Shown piece by piece: positions 51,167 to 60,093 of a DNA stretch of 64,000 bases. The position numbers and the translations under genes were made by a program. Numbering within the stretch: position 1 is the first letter of the stretch; the number at the start of each line of letters is the position of its first letter. Source of the DNA: an uncultured Oscillospiraceae bacterium (lineage in GTDB: Bacteria; Bacillota; Clostridia; Oscillospirales; Oscillospiraceae); NCBI GenBank assembly GCA_950097245.1, contig CATNCS010000004.1, forward strand, positions 1 through 64,000, given 5' to 3'. The notes under the pieces are model-generated. The model made no database searches and had not been told where the DNA came from. It saw only the letters and a list, made by a program, of their open reading frames with translations.

Positions 51167-51964
51167 TTGACGGAAAAACGACTTGAACCGTGGGAGAATG
51201 AGAGTCAAAAGCGGGAGTTCGAGGACTACGCTGTGAAATATCGCCCAGAAGAGATGACCATCCTGGTTCTTACGAACCACAACACCTTCGGCGGAGCCAA
51301 CTACGGCTGGACGGGACTCCGATTGGGCATGCTGCTACTGAACGCCTGGACGGAGGAAGAAAACCCGAAAATCCACCGGGAGGAGTTCTGGCTGAATGCT
51401 CTGGCCACCCGGGAGATACTGAATCTGTACACCCAGCGAACCCCTAAAAACTCTATTCTCAAGTGCCAGGTCCGCCCTCTGGCGGATGAAACGAAGACCA
51501 GACGCTTTCTGCTGATGGACGCCCCGAAACCGGCCGCCCACCCAAAGCTGGAGGCGATTTTGAAACGGCGGAACAAGCCAGTGGTCCTGAACGCGGAGGG
51601 TTTGGGGATATTCACCCTGGACCGGGAGAACGACTGGTTCCAGGGGGAGATAGACTGGCTGGGGCGGCCGGCGCGGCTCACCTTTGACAGGCTTGGACCC
51701 AAGAAGTGGGAAGCCGCTCAGGAGACGGCCCGTGCTTTGTTAGCCTCAGCGGCGGAATGGGACCAGCGGGTGCGAGGGTACGCCGCCGCTGAGCTGATGG
51801 AACCTGTCTCTCTGATTCAGGAGATGGGCTTGGACGCCATTCAGGTGGATACCAAGGGCGGCTTCGACTTCTGGTTTGAGAGCTGCTCTTCTCTGGGAGG
51901 TCACTCCCTCCACGTGGCCGGCACTCTGACCGGCGGGCCCAACTTTGCCGGGATGGAGGGCTGA
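51167..51964 (+). CDS. DUF2262-like protein in the glyS T-box operon
   Basis: A 265-aa protein of unknown function. The start is TTG at 51167, 7 bases after AAGGAGG. The N-terminal half (about 1-140) is not recognised. The C-terminal half (about 145-265) fits the DUF2262 pattern: GIFTLDRENDWFQGEIDWLGRPARLTF, a helical AA-rich segment, and the end FDFWFESCSSLGGHSLHVAGTLTGGPNFAGMEG. The family call is from memory. It is the first gene after the T-box terminator and is followed 69 bases later by glyS, so it is probably induced by glycine starvation. Confidence 0.7.
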   Translation: MTEKRLEPWENESQKREFEDYAVKYRPEEMTILVLTNHNTFGGANYGWTGLRLGMLLLNAWTEEENPKIHREEFWLNALATREILNLYTQRTPKNSILKCQVRPLADETKTRRFLLMDAPKPAAHPKLEAILKRRNKPVVLNAEGLGIFTLDRENDWFQGEIDWLGRPARLTFDRLGPKKWEAAQETARALLASAAEWDQRVRGYAAAELMEPVSLIQEMGLDAIQVDTKGGFDFWFESCSSLGGHSLHVAGTLTGGPNFAGMEG

Positions 51965-52033
51965 CAACACGCGGCAGACCAAGGCCCGCCCCTGGGCGGG
52001 ACCTACTGATATTAACAAAGAGGAGTGTAAACA

Positions 52034-53458
52034 ATGAAAAACAGCGAGAAGACCATGGAAAAAATTGTGGCCCTGTGCAAGGGCCGGGGTTTCATCTTCG
52101 CCGGCTCGGAAATCTACGGCGGCCTGGCCAACACCTGGGACTACGGCCCTCTGGGGGTAGAGCTGAAAAACAATGTCAAGAAGGCCTGGTGGAAGAAGTT
52201 CGTCCAGGAGAACCCCTACAACGTGGGCCTGGACGCCGCCATCCTGATGAACCCCCAGGTGTGGGTGGCCAGCGGCCATGTGGGCGGCTTCTCCGACCCG
52301 CTGATGGACTGTAAGGAGTGCCACGAGCGCTTCCGGGCCGACAAGGTGATTGAGGACTGGTGCCAGGAGAATAACTTCGACCTGGGCCACAGCGTGGACG
52401 CCATGTCCCAGGCTGAGATGAAGGCCTTCATCGACGAGCACCAGATTGTCTGCCCCACCTGCGGCAAGTTCAACTGGACCGACATCCGTCAGTTCAACCT
52501 GATGTTCAAGACCTTCCAGGGGGTCACCGAGGACGCCAAGAACACCGTCTACCTCCGGCCCGAGACCGCCCAGGGCATCTTTACCAACTTCGTCAACGTC
52601 CAGCGGTCCACCCGCCGGAAGCTGCCCTTCGGCGTGTGCCAGATCGGCAAGTCCTTCCGCAACGAGATCACCCCGGGCAACTTCATCTTCCGCACCCGGG
52701 AGTTTGAGCAGATGGAGCTGGAGTTCTTCTGCCAGCCGGGCACGGAGCTGGAGTGGTTCAAGTACTGGAAGGACTTCTGCCACCAGTGGCTGCTCAATCT
52801 GGGCATCAAGGATGAGAACCTGCGGCTCCGGGACCACGACCCCGAGGAGCTGAGCCACTACTCCAACGCCACCACCGACTTCGAGTTCGCTTTCCCCTTC
52901 ACCGACTGGGGCGAGCTGTGGGGGGTGGCCAGCCGGACCAGCTTCGACCTCACCGCCCACCAGAACACCTCTGGCAAGGACCTGACCTACTTCGACCAGG
53001 AGAAGAATGAGCACTATATCCCCTACGTCATCGAGCCCTCCCTGGGCGTGGAGCGGATGCTGCTGGCCTTCCTGTGCAACGCCTATGACGAGGAGGTGGT
53101 GGACGCGGAGAAGAACGACGTGCGCACCGTCCTCCACCTCCACCCCGCCCTGGCCCCCTTCAAGTGCGCCGTGCTGCCCCTGTCCAAGAAGCTGGGGGAT
53201 AAAGCCCGGGAGATCCAGATGGAGCTGTCCAAGTACTTCATGGTGGACTACGACGACGCCGGCTCCATCGGCAAGCGCTACCGCCGCCAGGACGAGGTGG
53301 GCACCCCCTACTGCGTCACCGTGGACTTCCAGACCGTGGGCTCCGACACCGAGGAGGCCGACCACGCCGTCACCATCCGGGACCGGGACACCATGGACCA
53401 GGTCCGGGTGCCTATCAGTGAGCTGAAGGCCTGGCTGGAGGAGAAGCTGGCCTATTGA
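52034..53458 (+). CDS. glyS: Glycyl-tRNA synthetase (alpha2 type)
   Basis: Charges tRNA-Gly. The 474-aa protein is the dimeric type: [30 protein letters not shown] at the start, a Cys-containing insertion (CKECHERF...[11 protein letters not shown]) that may bind zinc, motif 2 ([31 protein letters not shown]), motif 3 ([13 protein letters not shown]) and a C-terminal anticodon-binding domain (about 375-474). AAAGAGGAG precedes ATG. It is under the T-box upstream, with one unknown gene between. Confidence 0.97.
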   Translation: MKNSEKTMEKIVALCKGRGFIFAGSEIYGGLANTWDYGPLGVELKNNVKKAWWKKFVQENPYNVGLDAAILMNPQVWVASGHVGGFSDPLMDCKECHERFRADKVIEDWCQENNFDLGHSVDAMSQAEMKAFIDEHQIVCPTCGKFNWTDIRQFNLMFKTFQGVTEDAKNTVYLRPETAQGIFTNFVNVQRSTRRKLPFGVCQIGKSFRNEITPGNFIFRTREFEQMELEFFCQPGTELEWFKYWKDFCHQWLLNLGIKDENLRLRDHDPEELSHYSNATTDFEFAFPFTDWGELWGVASRTSFDLTAHQNTSGKDLTYFDQEKNEHYIPYVIEPSLGVERMLLAFLCNAYDEEVVDAEKNDVRTVLHLHPALAPFKCAVLPLSKKLGDKAREIQMELSKYFMVDYDDAGSIGKRYRRQDEVGTPYCVTVDFQTVGSDTEEADHAVTIRDRDTMDQVRVPISELKAWLEEKLAY

Positions 53459-53521
53459 CGAAACAGCCTCCTCCCTTTTAGGGGGGAGCCGATTCCCACG
53501 GGGAGAAAATTTTGGATCATA

Positions 53522-53549
53522 AAGCCCGCCGGCGTCGCCGGCGGGCTTT
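53522..53549. terminator. Bidirectional terminator after glyS
   Basis: AAAGCCCGCCGGC and GCCGGCGGGCTTT arms; it lies between glyS and the convergent M23 peptidase gene. Confidence 0.8.
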
Positions 53550-53553
53550 AACA

Positions 53554-55125
53554 TTATCTCAGGTAATTCAGCGGATTTACCGCGGTGCCACGGACGCGGA
53601 CCTCGAAGTGACAGTGGACGCCAGTGGAGCGGCCGGTGGAGCCGGCCTTGGCGATGGTCTGCCCCTGATAGACCTTCGTTCCGGCGGAGACCACCAGACT
53701 GGAGTTGTGGGCGTAGTAGGTTTCCACACCGTTGTCGTGGCGGATGATGACCAGGTTACCATAGCTGCCCTTGTGGCCGGCAAAGGTGACGGTGCCGCCG
53801 TCAGCGGCGTGAACGGCCTCGCCGTAGCTGGCGTGGATATCCAGGCCGGAGTGGTAGCTGTAGCTGCCGAAGATCTTCCGCCCGCCGAAGTAGGAGTTGA
53901 TCCGGTGGCTGCTGACGGGCCAGATATAGGTGCCCTTGGAGGCGGTCTTGGGCTTCTCCTTGGTGCCCACGGCCTTCACGGTGGTGGTGGGCTCCCGGAG
54001 GGTGGTGGTCTCAGTGACGGTGCGGTCCCGCTCGTAGCCGTTGATATAGACCACGTCGGCCTGGACCTGGGCCTCCCCCTCCTCCCCCTGGGTGAGGATC
54101 TTGGAGTCGCCCTTGTACATCTTGTCGTCCTTGACCTCCTCCACCGGGCAGGGGATGGCCTCGGTGTAGGTCACGTGCTCGGTGGTCTGGACGGACAGGG
54201 CGGGGACAATCTCCTTCACGTTGAGCACATCCCCCACCATCAGGCGGTTCAGGCTGGCCTGGGGGTTGAGGGCCATCAGATCGCTGAGGGACATGTCGTT
54301 GCGGTAGGCGATGCCGTTGTAGGTGTCCCCCTTGACCACGGTGTAGGTGGTCTCGCCGGTGGTGTTGGCCTTCAGGGCCTCCTCAATCTGGCCCACGCTC
54401 ATCAGGTTGTCCACCGCGTAGACGGGGGTGATGGAGACGTCCTCCACAAACTCCGCGGAGGTGGTGGCCTCGGTGACAAACTCGGCCTTGATGCCGTCCA
54501 GCATGGTGTTGAGGGCGCCCTCGTCCTTGACTACACCCACCACCTGACCGCCCAGCATGACCTGATAGGCCCTCAGCTGGTCGCTGAGCTCGTTGAGCTG
54601 GCTGTAGAAGTAGTTGCTGATGTCCTGCTCCCGGCTCAGGTCGCTCTTCAGAGTGAGGGTAAAGTTGTAATCAATGGTGTTGTGCACCTGGTAGTCGTAG
54701 CCCAGCAGCTGGGTGCCCCGGTTTTCCACCGTCTGGATGGCGTGGTCCACCACGCTCTGGTCGGCCACCACGCCCACCTCCTGGCCGTCTATAATCACGG
54801 CGTAGCTGGTGGAGTACAGGGTGGTGAGGGTGAGGGCGGTGCCCAGCGCCCCGGCCACCAGCAGGAAGGAGACCGGTCCCACCGCCAGGGTGCCGGCGGC
54901 GGCGCCGTGGAACAGGTGGGCCCAGCGGCGGAAGTGGATGCGGGCCCACTCCCGCATACCCTTGAGATAGAGCTTAAATTCGTCCTGCCAGTTCGGAGCG
55001 GCGACGGCCTGGGCCGGCTGGGGCTGCTCCGGAGGGCGGGGCTTCTGTGGCCTGGGGATGCGCCCTGTGTCCTGGCCCGCGATGGGCAGACGGGCGGTCC
55101 AGCTCTGGTCCTGAGTTTGGTTCAT
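53554..55125 (-). CDS. M23 peptidase with LysM and G5 domains
   Basis: A membrane-anchored, outward-facing cell wall endopeptidase. The 523-aa protein has a Pro-rich cytoplasmic part, one membrane segment (about 73-103), a region of unknown fold, LysM (TYTVVKGDTYNGIAYRNDMSLSDLMALNP, about 260-290), G5 (about 330-400) and the peptidase domain with HSGLDIH (zinc His and Asp) and HCHFEVR. The zinc ligands are complete, so it should be active. I chose ATG at 55125 after GAGGTG. A WalR-like box lies in the leader. Confidence 0.92.
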   Translation of the reverse strand: MNQTQDQSWTARLPIAGQDTGRIPRPQKPRPPEQPQPAQAVAAPNWQDEFKLYLKGMREWARIHFRRWAHLFHGAAAGTLAVGPVSFLLVAGALGTALTLTTLYSTSYAVIIDGQEVGVVADQSVVDHAIQTVENRGTQLLGYDYQVHNTIDYNFTLTLKSDLSREQDISNYFYSQLNELSDQLRAYQVMLGGQVVGVVKDEGALNTMLDGIKAEFVTEATTSAEFVEDVSITPVYAVDNLMSVGQIEEALKANTTGETTYTVVKGDTYNGIAYRNDMSLSDLMALNPQASLNRLMVGDVLNVKEIVPALSVQTTEHVTYTEAIPCPVEEVKDDKMYKGDSKILTQGEEGEAQVQADVVYINGYERDRTVTETTTLREPTTTVKAVGTKEKPKTASKGTYIWPVSSHRINSYFGGRKIFGSYSYHSGLDIHASYGEAVHAADGGTVTFAGHKGSYGNLVIIRHDNGVETYYAHNSSLVVSAGTKVYQGQTIAKAGSTGRSTGVHCHFEVRVRGTAVNPLNYLR

Positions 55126-55173
55126 GGAAATCACCTCTCGTTCCGAGGGAAAAATGACAATTGTGAAATAAGA

Positions 55174-55190
55174 GTTACAAAACGGTAACA
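55174..55190 (-). promoter_or_regulatory. WalR-box-like direct repeat
   Basis: On the minus strand TGTTAC-CGTTT-TGTAAC matches the known WalR pattern TGTWAH-N5-TGTWAH. It lies at the expected transcription start, just downstream of the -10, a position typical of repression. Confidence 0.5.
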
Positions 55191-55192
55191 AT

Positions 55193-55221
55193 AATATACA
55201 TGCTTTCCCGCCTCCCGTCAA
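55193..55221 (-). promoter_or_regulatory. Promoter of the M23 peptidase gene
   Basis: Minus-strand TTGACG, 17 bases, TATATT. Confidence 0.7.
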
Positions 55222-55270
55222 CCCCCTTTTTTCCGCCGAAACAAAAAATTTACAAAAAAATGCACAAAAA

Positions 55271-55302
55271 TAGAACGCCGCAGGAGAATTTGCGGCGTTC
55301 TT
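55271..55302 (-). terminator. Terminator after the small membrane protein gene
   Basis: GAACGCCGCA and TGCGGCGTTC arms; on the minus strand TATTTTTG follows. Confidence 0.75.
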
Positions 55303-55347
55303 CGCTAAAATAGTATATGGTGCGTGAAATGGCCCAAGATGTTGTGG

Positions 55348-55665
55348 TTACAGCAGCATCCGCAGAAGAAAGGCGGCCGTCATAAGAATAACAGCCAGAC
55401 TGGCACAGACATCCAGCCTCCAGGCCTGGCGCTCCTGGCGGGCGCGGCGGCGCTCCTCCGGAGAGAGGGTGAGCACCACCGGACGGAAGGCGGGCTCCTC
55501 CGGCTCCTCAGGCGGGCCGAGGGGCTCAGGCTGGCGGGCAAGGCTGTCGTGCTGAGGCGAGCCGCCCTCCCAGGCCAGGGCCTGCCTGCGGCGGAGCTCG
55601 TCCAGATCAATGATGTTGCCGGTGTGCTGGATGAAGCTGGAAGTTTTATAATATTTGGTCTGCAT
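55348..55665 (-). CDS. Small tail-anchored protein, possible SOS gene
   Basis: I do not recognise this 105-aa protein. It has a hydrophilic N-terminus, a Pro/Glu-rich linker (PEPLGPPEEPEEPAFRP), a basic stretch (SPEERRRARQERQAWR) and one C-terminal membrane helix (VCASLAVILMTAAFLLRMLL). The promoter contains two LexA-box-like sequences. SOS-induced division inhibitors of Firmicutes (YneA type) are also small single-pass proteins, but have the helix at the N-terminus and a LysM domain, which is absent here. Confidence 0.65.
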   Translation of the reverse strand: MQTKYYKTSSFIQHTGNIIDLDELRRRQALAWEGGSPQHDSLARQPEPLGPPEEPEEPAFRPVVLTLSPEERRRARQERQAWRLDVCASLAVILMTAAFLLRMLL

Positions 55666-55740
55666 CTGTCATTCCCCCACGCGATTCATTGAGGCTAGTA
55701 TGGACCAAAGACTGTCCCAAAAACCGGACTTTTTTGAAAC

Positions 55741-55789
55741 AAAACATTTGTTCTAAGCCGAATATACAACATTCGTTCGAGATTGTCAA
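55741..55789 (-). promoter_or_regulatory. Promoter with LexA-box-like sites
   Basis: Minus-strand TTGACA (55784-55789), 17 bases, TATATT (55761-55766). ACAACATTCGTTCG (55766-55779) lies in the spacer and AAAACATTTGTTCT (55741-55754) near the start site. Each differs from the Firmicute SOS box CGAACRNRYGTTCG at about three positions. Confidence 0.5.
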
Positions 55790-55809
55790 GAGAAAATCGA
55801 AAATTTGTT

Positions 55810-55985
55810 TGAATTTCCTCATCTGCCCCCTGGGGGGGCACCTCCCTACCCTCTCTGGCCTTCGGCCATCTCCCCCTGACAGGGGGAGGCGGCCCCTAAA
55901 GGGGAAGGCAAAAGACATGCGCCCCCAAAGCCTTCCCCTTCAGGGGAAGGTGGCATCGCCGAAGGCGATGACGGATGAGGTCCTA
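55810..55985. repeat. Family B repeat cluster, rearranged
   Basis: Contains CCTCATCTGCCCCC, GGCCTTCGGCC, CCCCTGACAGGGGG, CCCCTAAAGGGGAAGGC, a second end module CTTCCCCTTCAGGGGAAG, GGCATCGCCGAAGGCGATG and ACGGATGAGG. Modules are out of the usual order. Confidence 0.7.
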
Positions 55986-56051
55986 CATATAATATACAGA
56001 CGAAGAAGGGGAAAAAAGGTTCCCTTTGTACGGGTTTTTTTTCGGCCTGTG

Positions 56052-56080
56052 TTGCTTTTTTTGGGAAATAGGGGTATAAT
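56052..56080 (+). promoter_or_regulatory. typA promoter
   Basis: TTGCTT, 17 bases, TATAAT, 44 bases before typA. Confidence 0.8.
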
Positions 56081-56123
56081 ACCGTGTCTTATCAGGAAAA
56101 CACAGATTTGAGGTGCAGTTTTC

Positions 56124-57953
56124 ATGCAGAATCAAAAATTAAGAAATATCGCCATCATCGCCCACGTGGACCACGGCAAGACCACTCTGGTGGACGAGAT
56201 GCTCAAGCAGTCCGGCGTCTACCGGGAGAACCAGGCCGTGGTGGAGCGGGTTATGGACTCCAACGACCTGGAGCGGGAGCGGGGCATCACCATCACCGCC
56301 AAGAACACCGCCGTGCAGTACGGCGACGTGAAGATCAACATTGTGGACACCCCGGGCCACGCCGACTTCGGCGGCGAGGTGGAGCGCATTCTGAAGATGG
56401 TCAACGGGGTCATCCTGCTGGTGGACGCCGCCGAGGGCCCCATGCCCCAGACCCGGTTTGTATTGTCGAAGGCCCTGGAGCTGGGTCACAAGGTGATCGT
56501 GGTGGTGAACAAGATCGACCGCCCCGACCAGCGGGTGTACGAGGTCATCGACGAGTGCCTGGAGCTGCTGCTGGACCTGGACGCCACCGACGAGCAGCTG
56601 GACTCCCCCATGCTCTTCTGCTCCGGCCGCCAGGGCACCGCCTCCGTCCAGCCCGATGTGGCGGGCAGCGACTTGAAGCCCCTCTTCGACACCATCATCG
56701 ACTATATCCCCGCCCCCGAGGTGGACCTGGACGCCCCCTTCCAGATGCTGGTGTCCTCCATCGACTACAACGAGTTTGTGGGCCGCATCGCCATCGGCCG
56801 CATCGAGCGGGGCAGCGTGAAGCAGAACCAGGAGATCGCGGTGTGCAACTACCACGACCCCGACGCCCCCGCCAAGAAGGCCAAGGCCACCGCCCTGTAT
56901 GAGTTCGACGGCCTGGCCAAGGTCCCCGTCCAGGAGGCGGAGGCGGGCAATATCATTGCCATGAGCGGCATCGGCGATATCACCATCGGCGACACCATCT
57001 GCGCCCCGGAGGCGGTGGAGCCCATTGAGTTTGTCAAAATTTCCGCCCCCACCATTGAGATGACCTTCTCGGTGAACGACTCCCCCTTTGCCGGCCGGGA
57101 GGGCAAGTTTGTCACCAGCCGCCAGCTCCGGGACCGGCTGTTCCGGGAGACGCTGAAGGACGTGTCTCTGAAGGTGTCTGAGGTGGAGGGCTCCACCGAC
57201 TCCTTCAACGTGGCCGGCCGGGGTGAGATGTCACTGTCCATCCTCATTGAGACCATGCGCCGGGAAGGTTACGAGCTCCAGGTGTCTCCCCCCCGGGTGC
57301 TCTACAAGGAGATCGACGGGGTGAAGTGCGAGCCCGTTGAGCGGGTGGTGGTGGACGTGCCCACCGACTTTGTGGGGGCGGTGATGGAGAAGCTGGGCTC
57401 CCGCAAGGGGGAATTTGTCACCATGAACCCGGTGGGAAACCGGACCAAGCTGGAGTTCCTGGTGCCCTCCCGGGGCCTGTTCGGCTACCGCAGCGAGTTC
57501 CTCACGGATACTAAGGGCGAAGGCATTATGGCCTCCGTCTTCGACAGCTACGCCCCCGTGAAGGGGGAGATCAGCCGCCGGGCCACCGGCTCCCTGGTGG
57601 CCTTTGAGACGGGCGAGGCCGTCACCTACGGCCTGTTCAACGCCCAGGAGCGGGGCGCCCTGTTCATCGGCGCCGGCACCCCCGTCTACGGCGGCATGAT
57701 CGTGGGCGAGTGCCCCAAGCAGGAGGACATCTCCGTCAACGTGTGCAAGAAGAAGCAGCTGACCAACATGCGGGCCTCCGGCTCCGACGAGGCCCTGCGC
57801 CTGGTCACCCCCCGCACCCTCTCCCTGGAGCAGTGCCTGGAGTTTTTGGCCGACGACGAGCTGCTGGAGTGCACCCCGGAGAATCTCCGTCTCCGCAAGC
57901 GCCTCCTGGACCACAGCGCCCGGATGCGGGAGGCCTCCAAGAAAAAGGGATAA
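56124..57953 (+). CDS. typA: Ribosome-associated GTPase TypA/BipA
   Basis: A translation-factor GTPase that helps ribosome assembly and stress responses. The 609-aa length is normal. G1 is [11 protein letters not shown]2 [14 protein letters not shown]3 [14 protein letters not shown] and G4 NKIDRP. Domains II, III and V follow (EF-G-like), then the TypA-specific C-terminal domain with the conserved ending region [30 protein letters not shown]. It is a single gene with its own promoter and terminator. The ribosome-binding site (TTGAGGTG) is moderate. Confidence 0.97.
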   Translation: MQNQKLRNIAIIAHVDHGKTTLVDEMLKQSGVYRENQAVVERVMDSNDLERERGITITAKNTAVQYGDVKINIVDTPGHADFGGEVERILKMVNGVILLVDAAEGPMPQTRFVLSKALELGHKVIVVVNKIDRPDQRVYEVIDECLELLLDLDATDEQLDSPMLFCSGRQGTASVQPDVAGSDLKPLFDTIIDYIPAPEVDLDAPFQMLVSSIDYNEFVGRIAIGRIERGSVKQNQEIAVCNYHDPDAPAKKAKATALYEFDGLAKVPVQEAEAGNIIAMSGIGDITIGDTICAPEAVEPIEFVKISAPTIEMTFSVNDSPFAGREGKFVTSRQLRDRLFRETLKDVSLKVSEVEGSTDSFNVAGRGEMSLSILIETMRREGYELQVSPPRVLYKEIDGVKCEPVERVVVDVPTDFVGAVMEKLGSRKGEFVTMNPVGNRTKLEFLVPSRGLFGYRSEFLTDTKGEGIMASVFDSYAPVKGEISRRATGSLVAFETGEAVTYGLFNAQERGALFIGAGTPVYGGMIVGECPKQEDISVNVCKKKQLTNMRASGSDEALRLVTPRTLSLEQCLEFLADDELLECTPENLRLRKRLLDHSARMREASKKKG

Positions 57954-57961
57954 GGATTTTG

Positions 57962-57990
57962 CGGCCCTCCGAGTCTTCGGAGGGCCGTTT
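57962..57990 (+). terminator. Terminator after typA
   Basis: CGGCCCTCCGA and TCGGAGGGCCG arms, then TTTT. Confidence 0.85.
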
Positions 57991-58063
57991 TGCCGTCCTT
58001 GACTGGAACAGAATATTTGATATATAATAATAAATACCAAGTAGCGGAAGGAAGGCGGTTATT

Positions 58064-58324
58064 ATGCCTGAAATATCCATGTTTGCCGGTATCCGTATTA
58101 CGATGTACTATTCGGACCACAATCCGCCCCACTTTCATGCGGAATACGCCAGGTATAAAGCGCTGGTTGATATACAGAATGGATTTGTAATTAAGGGCGC
58201 TTTGCCCTCACGGCAATTGAAATTTGTGTTGGCCTGGGGCGAAATGCACCGGGATGAATTGATGCAAAACTGGGAACTGGCAAAGGATGCCCGGCCGCTG
58301 AACAAAATCCCGCCTTTGATGTAA
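58064..58324 (+). CDS. DUF4160 protein
   Basis: An 86-aa protein: MPEISMFAGIRITMYYSDHNPPHFHAEYARYKALVDI carries the family's HxPPHFHA motif, and LAWGEMHRDELMQNWELAKDARPLNKIPPL is the usual end. DUF4160 genes usually precede a DUF2442 gene and have been proposed as toxin-antitoxin-like pairs. The downstream DUF2442 gene fits. The codons are AT-richer than those of typA, suggesting acquisition. Confidence 0.92.
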   Translation: MPEISMFAGIRITMYYSDHNPPHFHAEYARYKALVDIQNGFVIKGALPSRQLKFVLAWGEMHRDELMQNWELAKDARPLNKIPPLM

Positions 58325-58337
58325 GAATGGAGGAGCT

Positions 58338-58640
58338 ATGTTTTTTATGCCCGCTGTTTTACAGGCCGTCCCTGGTGATGATTTTACAGTTTACGCATAC
58401 TGCAACGACGGAGCGGTCCGGCTGGTAGATATCAAGCCGCTGATTGCTTTGGGGGGCGTGTTTGCGCCGCTGGCCGACTTGGACTTTTTCCAAGACAGGT
58501 TGACTATTTTAAATGACACTGTGGCGTGGGACATCACTGGCGACAGGGACCCAACAGCCTGTGTTGATCTGGACGCAGACCGGATTTTTGCAGAAGCACC
58601 TGTTGTTGCCGACCCTCTGGAGGATAAAAGAGTCAGTTAG
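58338..58640 (+). CDS. DUF2442 protein (partner of DUF4160)
   Basis: A 100-aa protein: PAVLQAVPGDDFTVYAYCNDGAVRLVDIKPLI...LADLDFFQDRLTILNDTVAWDIT follows the DUF2442 pattern of two strands and the DVxPLI motif. It starts 13 bases after the DUF4160 gene with GGAGG. Function of the pair is unproven. Confidence 0.88.
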   Translation: MFFMPAVLQAVPGDDFTVYAYCNDGAVRLVDIKPLIALGGVFAPLADLDFFQDRLTILNDTVAWDITGDRDPTACVDLDADRIFAEAPVVADPLEDKRVS

Positions 58641-58649
58641 GAGGACCCT

Positions 58650-59102
58650 ATGGAGCTGTTGACCGTCCACTGCCCTGGAATTGAAAATGGAAAATTCCTC
58701 CTGGACCATACCGGCCGGGGACAGGATGTGTCCCCGGAGCTGATTCTGGAGGGGCTGTCCCCTGAGGCTAAAACCCTGGCTGTCACTTTGGAGGACATGA
58801 GCCACCCCATCAAGGGCTTTACCCACTGGGTGATCTGGAACCTGCCCGTCTCGGACCGGATTCCAGAGGCCATCCCGGCGGGAAAATGCGTCCTGAACGG
58901 TGCGGTCCAGGGGGCGGCCTACGGCCTCCACCGCTACGCCGGGCCCAAGCCGCCCAAAGGGAGGACCCACACCTACCGCTTTACCGTCTACGCCCTGGAC
59001 TGCGCCCTGGACCTGGGCAGCGGCGCGCGAAAGAAGGCATTCCTCCGGGCGGCGGAGGGACATGTCCTCCAGCAGAGCAGTGTTTCTGGAGCGTTTGAGT
59101 AA
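58650..59102 (+). CDS. YbhB/YbcL-type PEBP family protein
   Basis: A 150-aa phosphatidylethanolamine-binding-protein fold: GQDVSPELILEGLSPEAKTLAVTLEDMSHP (ligand-site Asp-His), FTHWVIWNLPV and the YAGPKPPKGRTHTYRFTVYALD segment. The physiological role of bacterial members is unclear. It starts 9 bases after the DUF2442 gene with AGGAGG, so it may belong to that transcript. Confidence 0.9.
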   Translation: MELLTVHCPGIENGKFLLDHTGRGQDVSPELILEGLSPEAKTLAVTLEDMSHPIKGFTHWVIWNLPVSDRIPEAIPAGKCVLNGAVQGAAYGLHRYAGPKPPKGRTHTYRFTVYALDCALDLGSGARKKAFLRAAEGHVLQQSSVSGAFE

Positions 59103-59139
59103 CGGACTCAAATAGAGCATTAAAGTAAGGAGGCGCCCT

Positions 59140-59385
59140 ATGTTGCAGCCCAAGTTGATCTCTGTAGAACCAATTGAGCAGTTCAAACTCCTGCTCAAAT
59201 ATGAGACAGGTGAAACCAAGCTGTTTGACGTTATCCCCTACATAAGGGGATCATGGTTTGGAGAACTAAAGGAATCAGCTTATTTTCGTACGGTCCATCT
59301 CTTGCCGGGAGGAATTGGCATTGAGTGGAGTAATGGTCAAGATATTGCCCCGCATGAGCTGTATGAGAACAGCATACCGCAGTAG
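59140..59385 (+). CDS. Second DUF2442 protein
   Basis: An 81-aa protein: PKLISVEPIEQFKLLLKYETGETKLFDVIPYIRGSWFGELKESAYFRTVHLLPGGIGIEWSNGQDIAPHELYENS, a clear DUF2442 with FDVxPYI and the D(I/L)xPxELY end. It is not close in sequence to the DUF2442 protein at 58338. AAGGAGG precedes ATG. No second DUF4160 gene accompanies it. Confidence 0.9.
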   Translation: MLQPKLISVEPIEQFKLLLKYETGETKLFDVIPYIRGSWFGELKESAYFRTVHLLPGGIGIEWSNGQDIAPHELYENSIPQ

Positions 59386-59397
59386 AGGAAGACATAT

Positions 59398-59433
59398 CCC
59401 CACCCCGTATCACTTCGGGGTGGGGACGTTTTG
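59398..59433. terminator. Terminator between the DUF2442 and rubrerythrin genes
   Basis: CCCCACCCCG and CGGGGTGGGG arms, then ACGTTTTG; convergent position. Confidence 0.8.
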
Positions 59434-59435
59434 TC

Positions 59436-60038
59436 TCAGCTCCAGGGCGCCAGCTCAAACCGCACGAAGTACCCCTGGGGGTGGCGGCAGACGGGGCAGT
59501 GGGCGGGGGCGGCGGTGGCCTCCAGTGTAAAGCCGCAGTGCAGACACATCCACTGTACCTCCACCTCGGAGAAAAACAGCTGGTCCTGCTCCATCAGGTC
59601 GGCGAACTTGCCGAAGCGGTCCCCGTGGGTCTTCTCCACCCGGGCGATATTCTCAAACAGCTTGCCTACCAGGGGGAAGCCCTCGCTCATGGCCGTCTTG
59701 GCGAAGTGGTCGTAGTCGTGCTCCCACTCCTGATACTCGTTGTGCTGGGCGGCCCGGAGGTAGTCCAGCACCCCGGAGTAGATGTCCACCGGATAGGTGC
59801 CGTCCACCTTGATTGTCTGGCCGGCGCAGTCCTCCAGGCAGGAGTAGAACTGCCTGGCGTGGACCTGCTCCTGCTCCGCTGTAAACAGGAATACCCCCTG
59901 AATCACGGCCAGCCCCGCCTTGTTGGCCACCCCGGCGGCGATGGTGTAGCGGTTTCTGGCCTGGCTCTCCCCGGCGAAGGCCCGCATGAGATTTTCCCGG
60001 GTCTGGCTGTGAAGAAAGGCGTCGGTTTTGTCGGACAT
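59436..60038 (-). CDS. Rubrerythrin
   Basis: A peroxide-reducing non-heme iron protein of anaerobes. The 200-aa protein has a ferritin-like di-iron domain (ENLMRAFAGESQARNRY, AEQEQVHARQF, EYQEWEHDYDHFAKTAMSEGF, ENIARVEKTHGDRF) and a C-terminal rubredoxin domain with CLHCG and CPVCRHPQGYF. All iron-binding Cys pairs are present. I chose ATG at 60038 after AGGAGG. It fits a strict anaerobe. Confidence 0.93.
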   Translation of the reverse strand: MSDKTDAFLHSQTRENLMRAFAGESQARNRYTIAAGVANKAGLAVIQGVFLFTAEQEQVHARQFYSCLEDCAGQTIKVDGTYPVDIYSGVLDYLRAAQHNEYQEWEHDYDHFAKTAMSEGFPLVGKLFENIARVEKTHGDRFGKFADLMEQDQLFFSEVEVQWMCLHCGFTLEATAAPAHCPVCRHPQGYFVRFELAPWS

Positions 60039-60093
60039 AATGGACCCTCCTGTCAATCATCGGATGGGTCCATTATGCCCTGGAAAACGGGGA

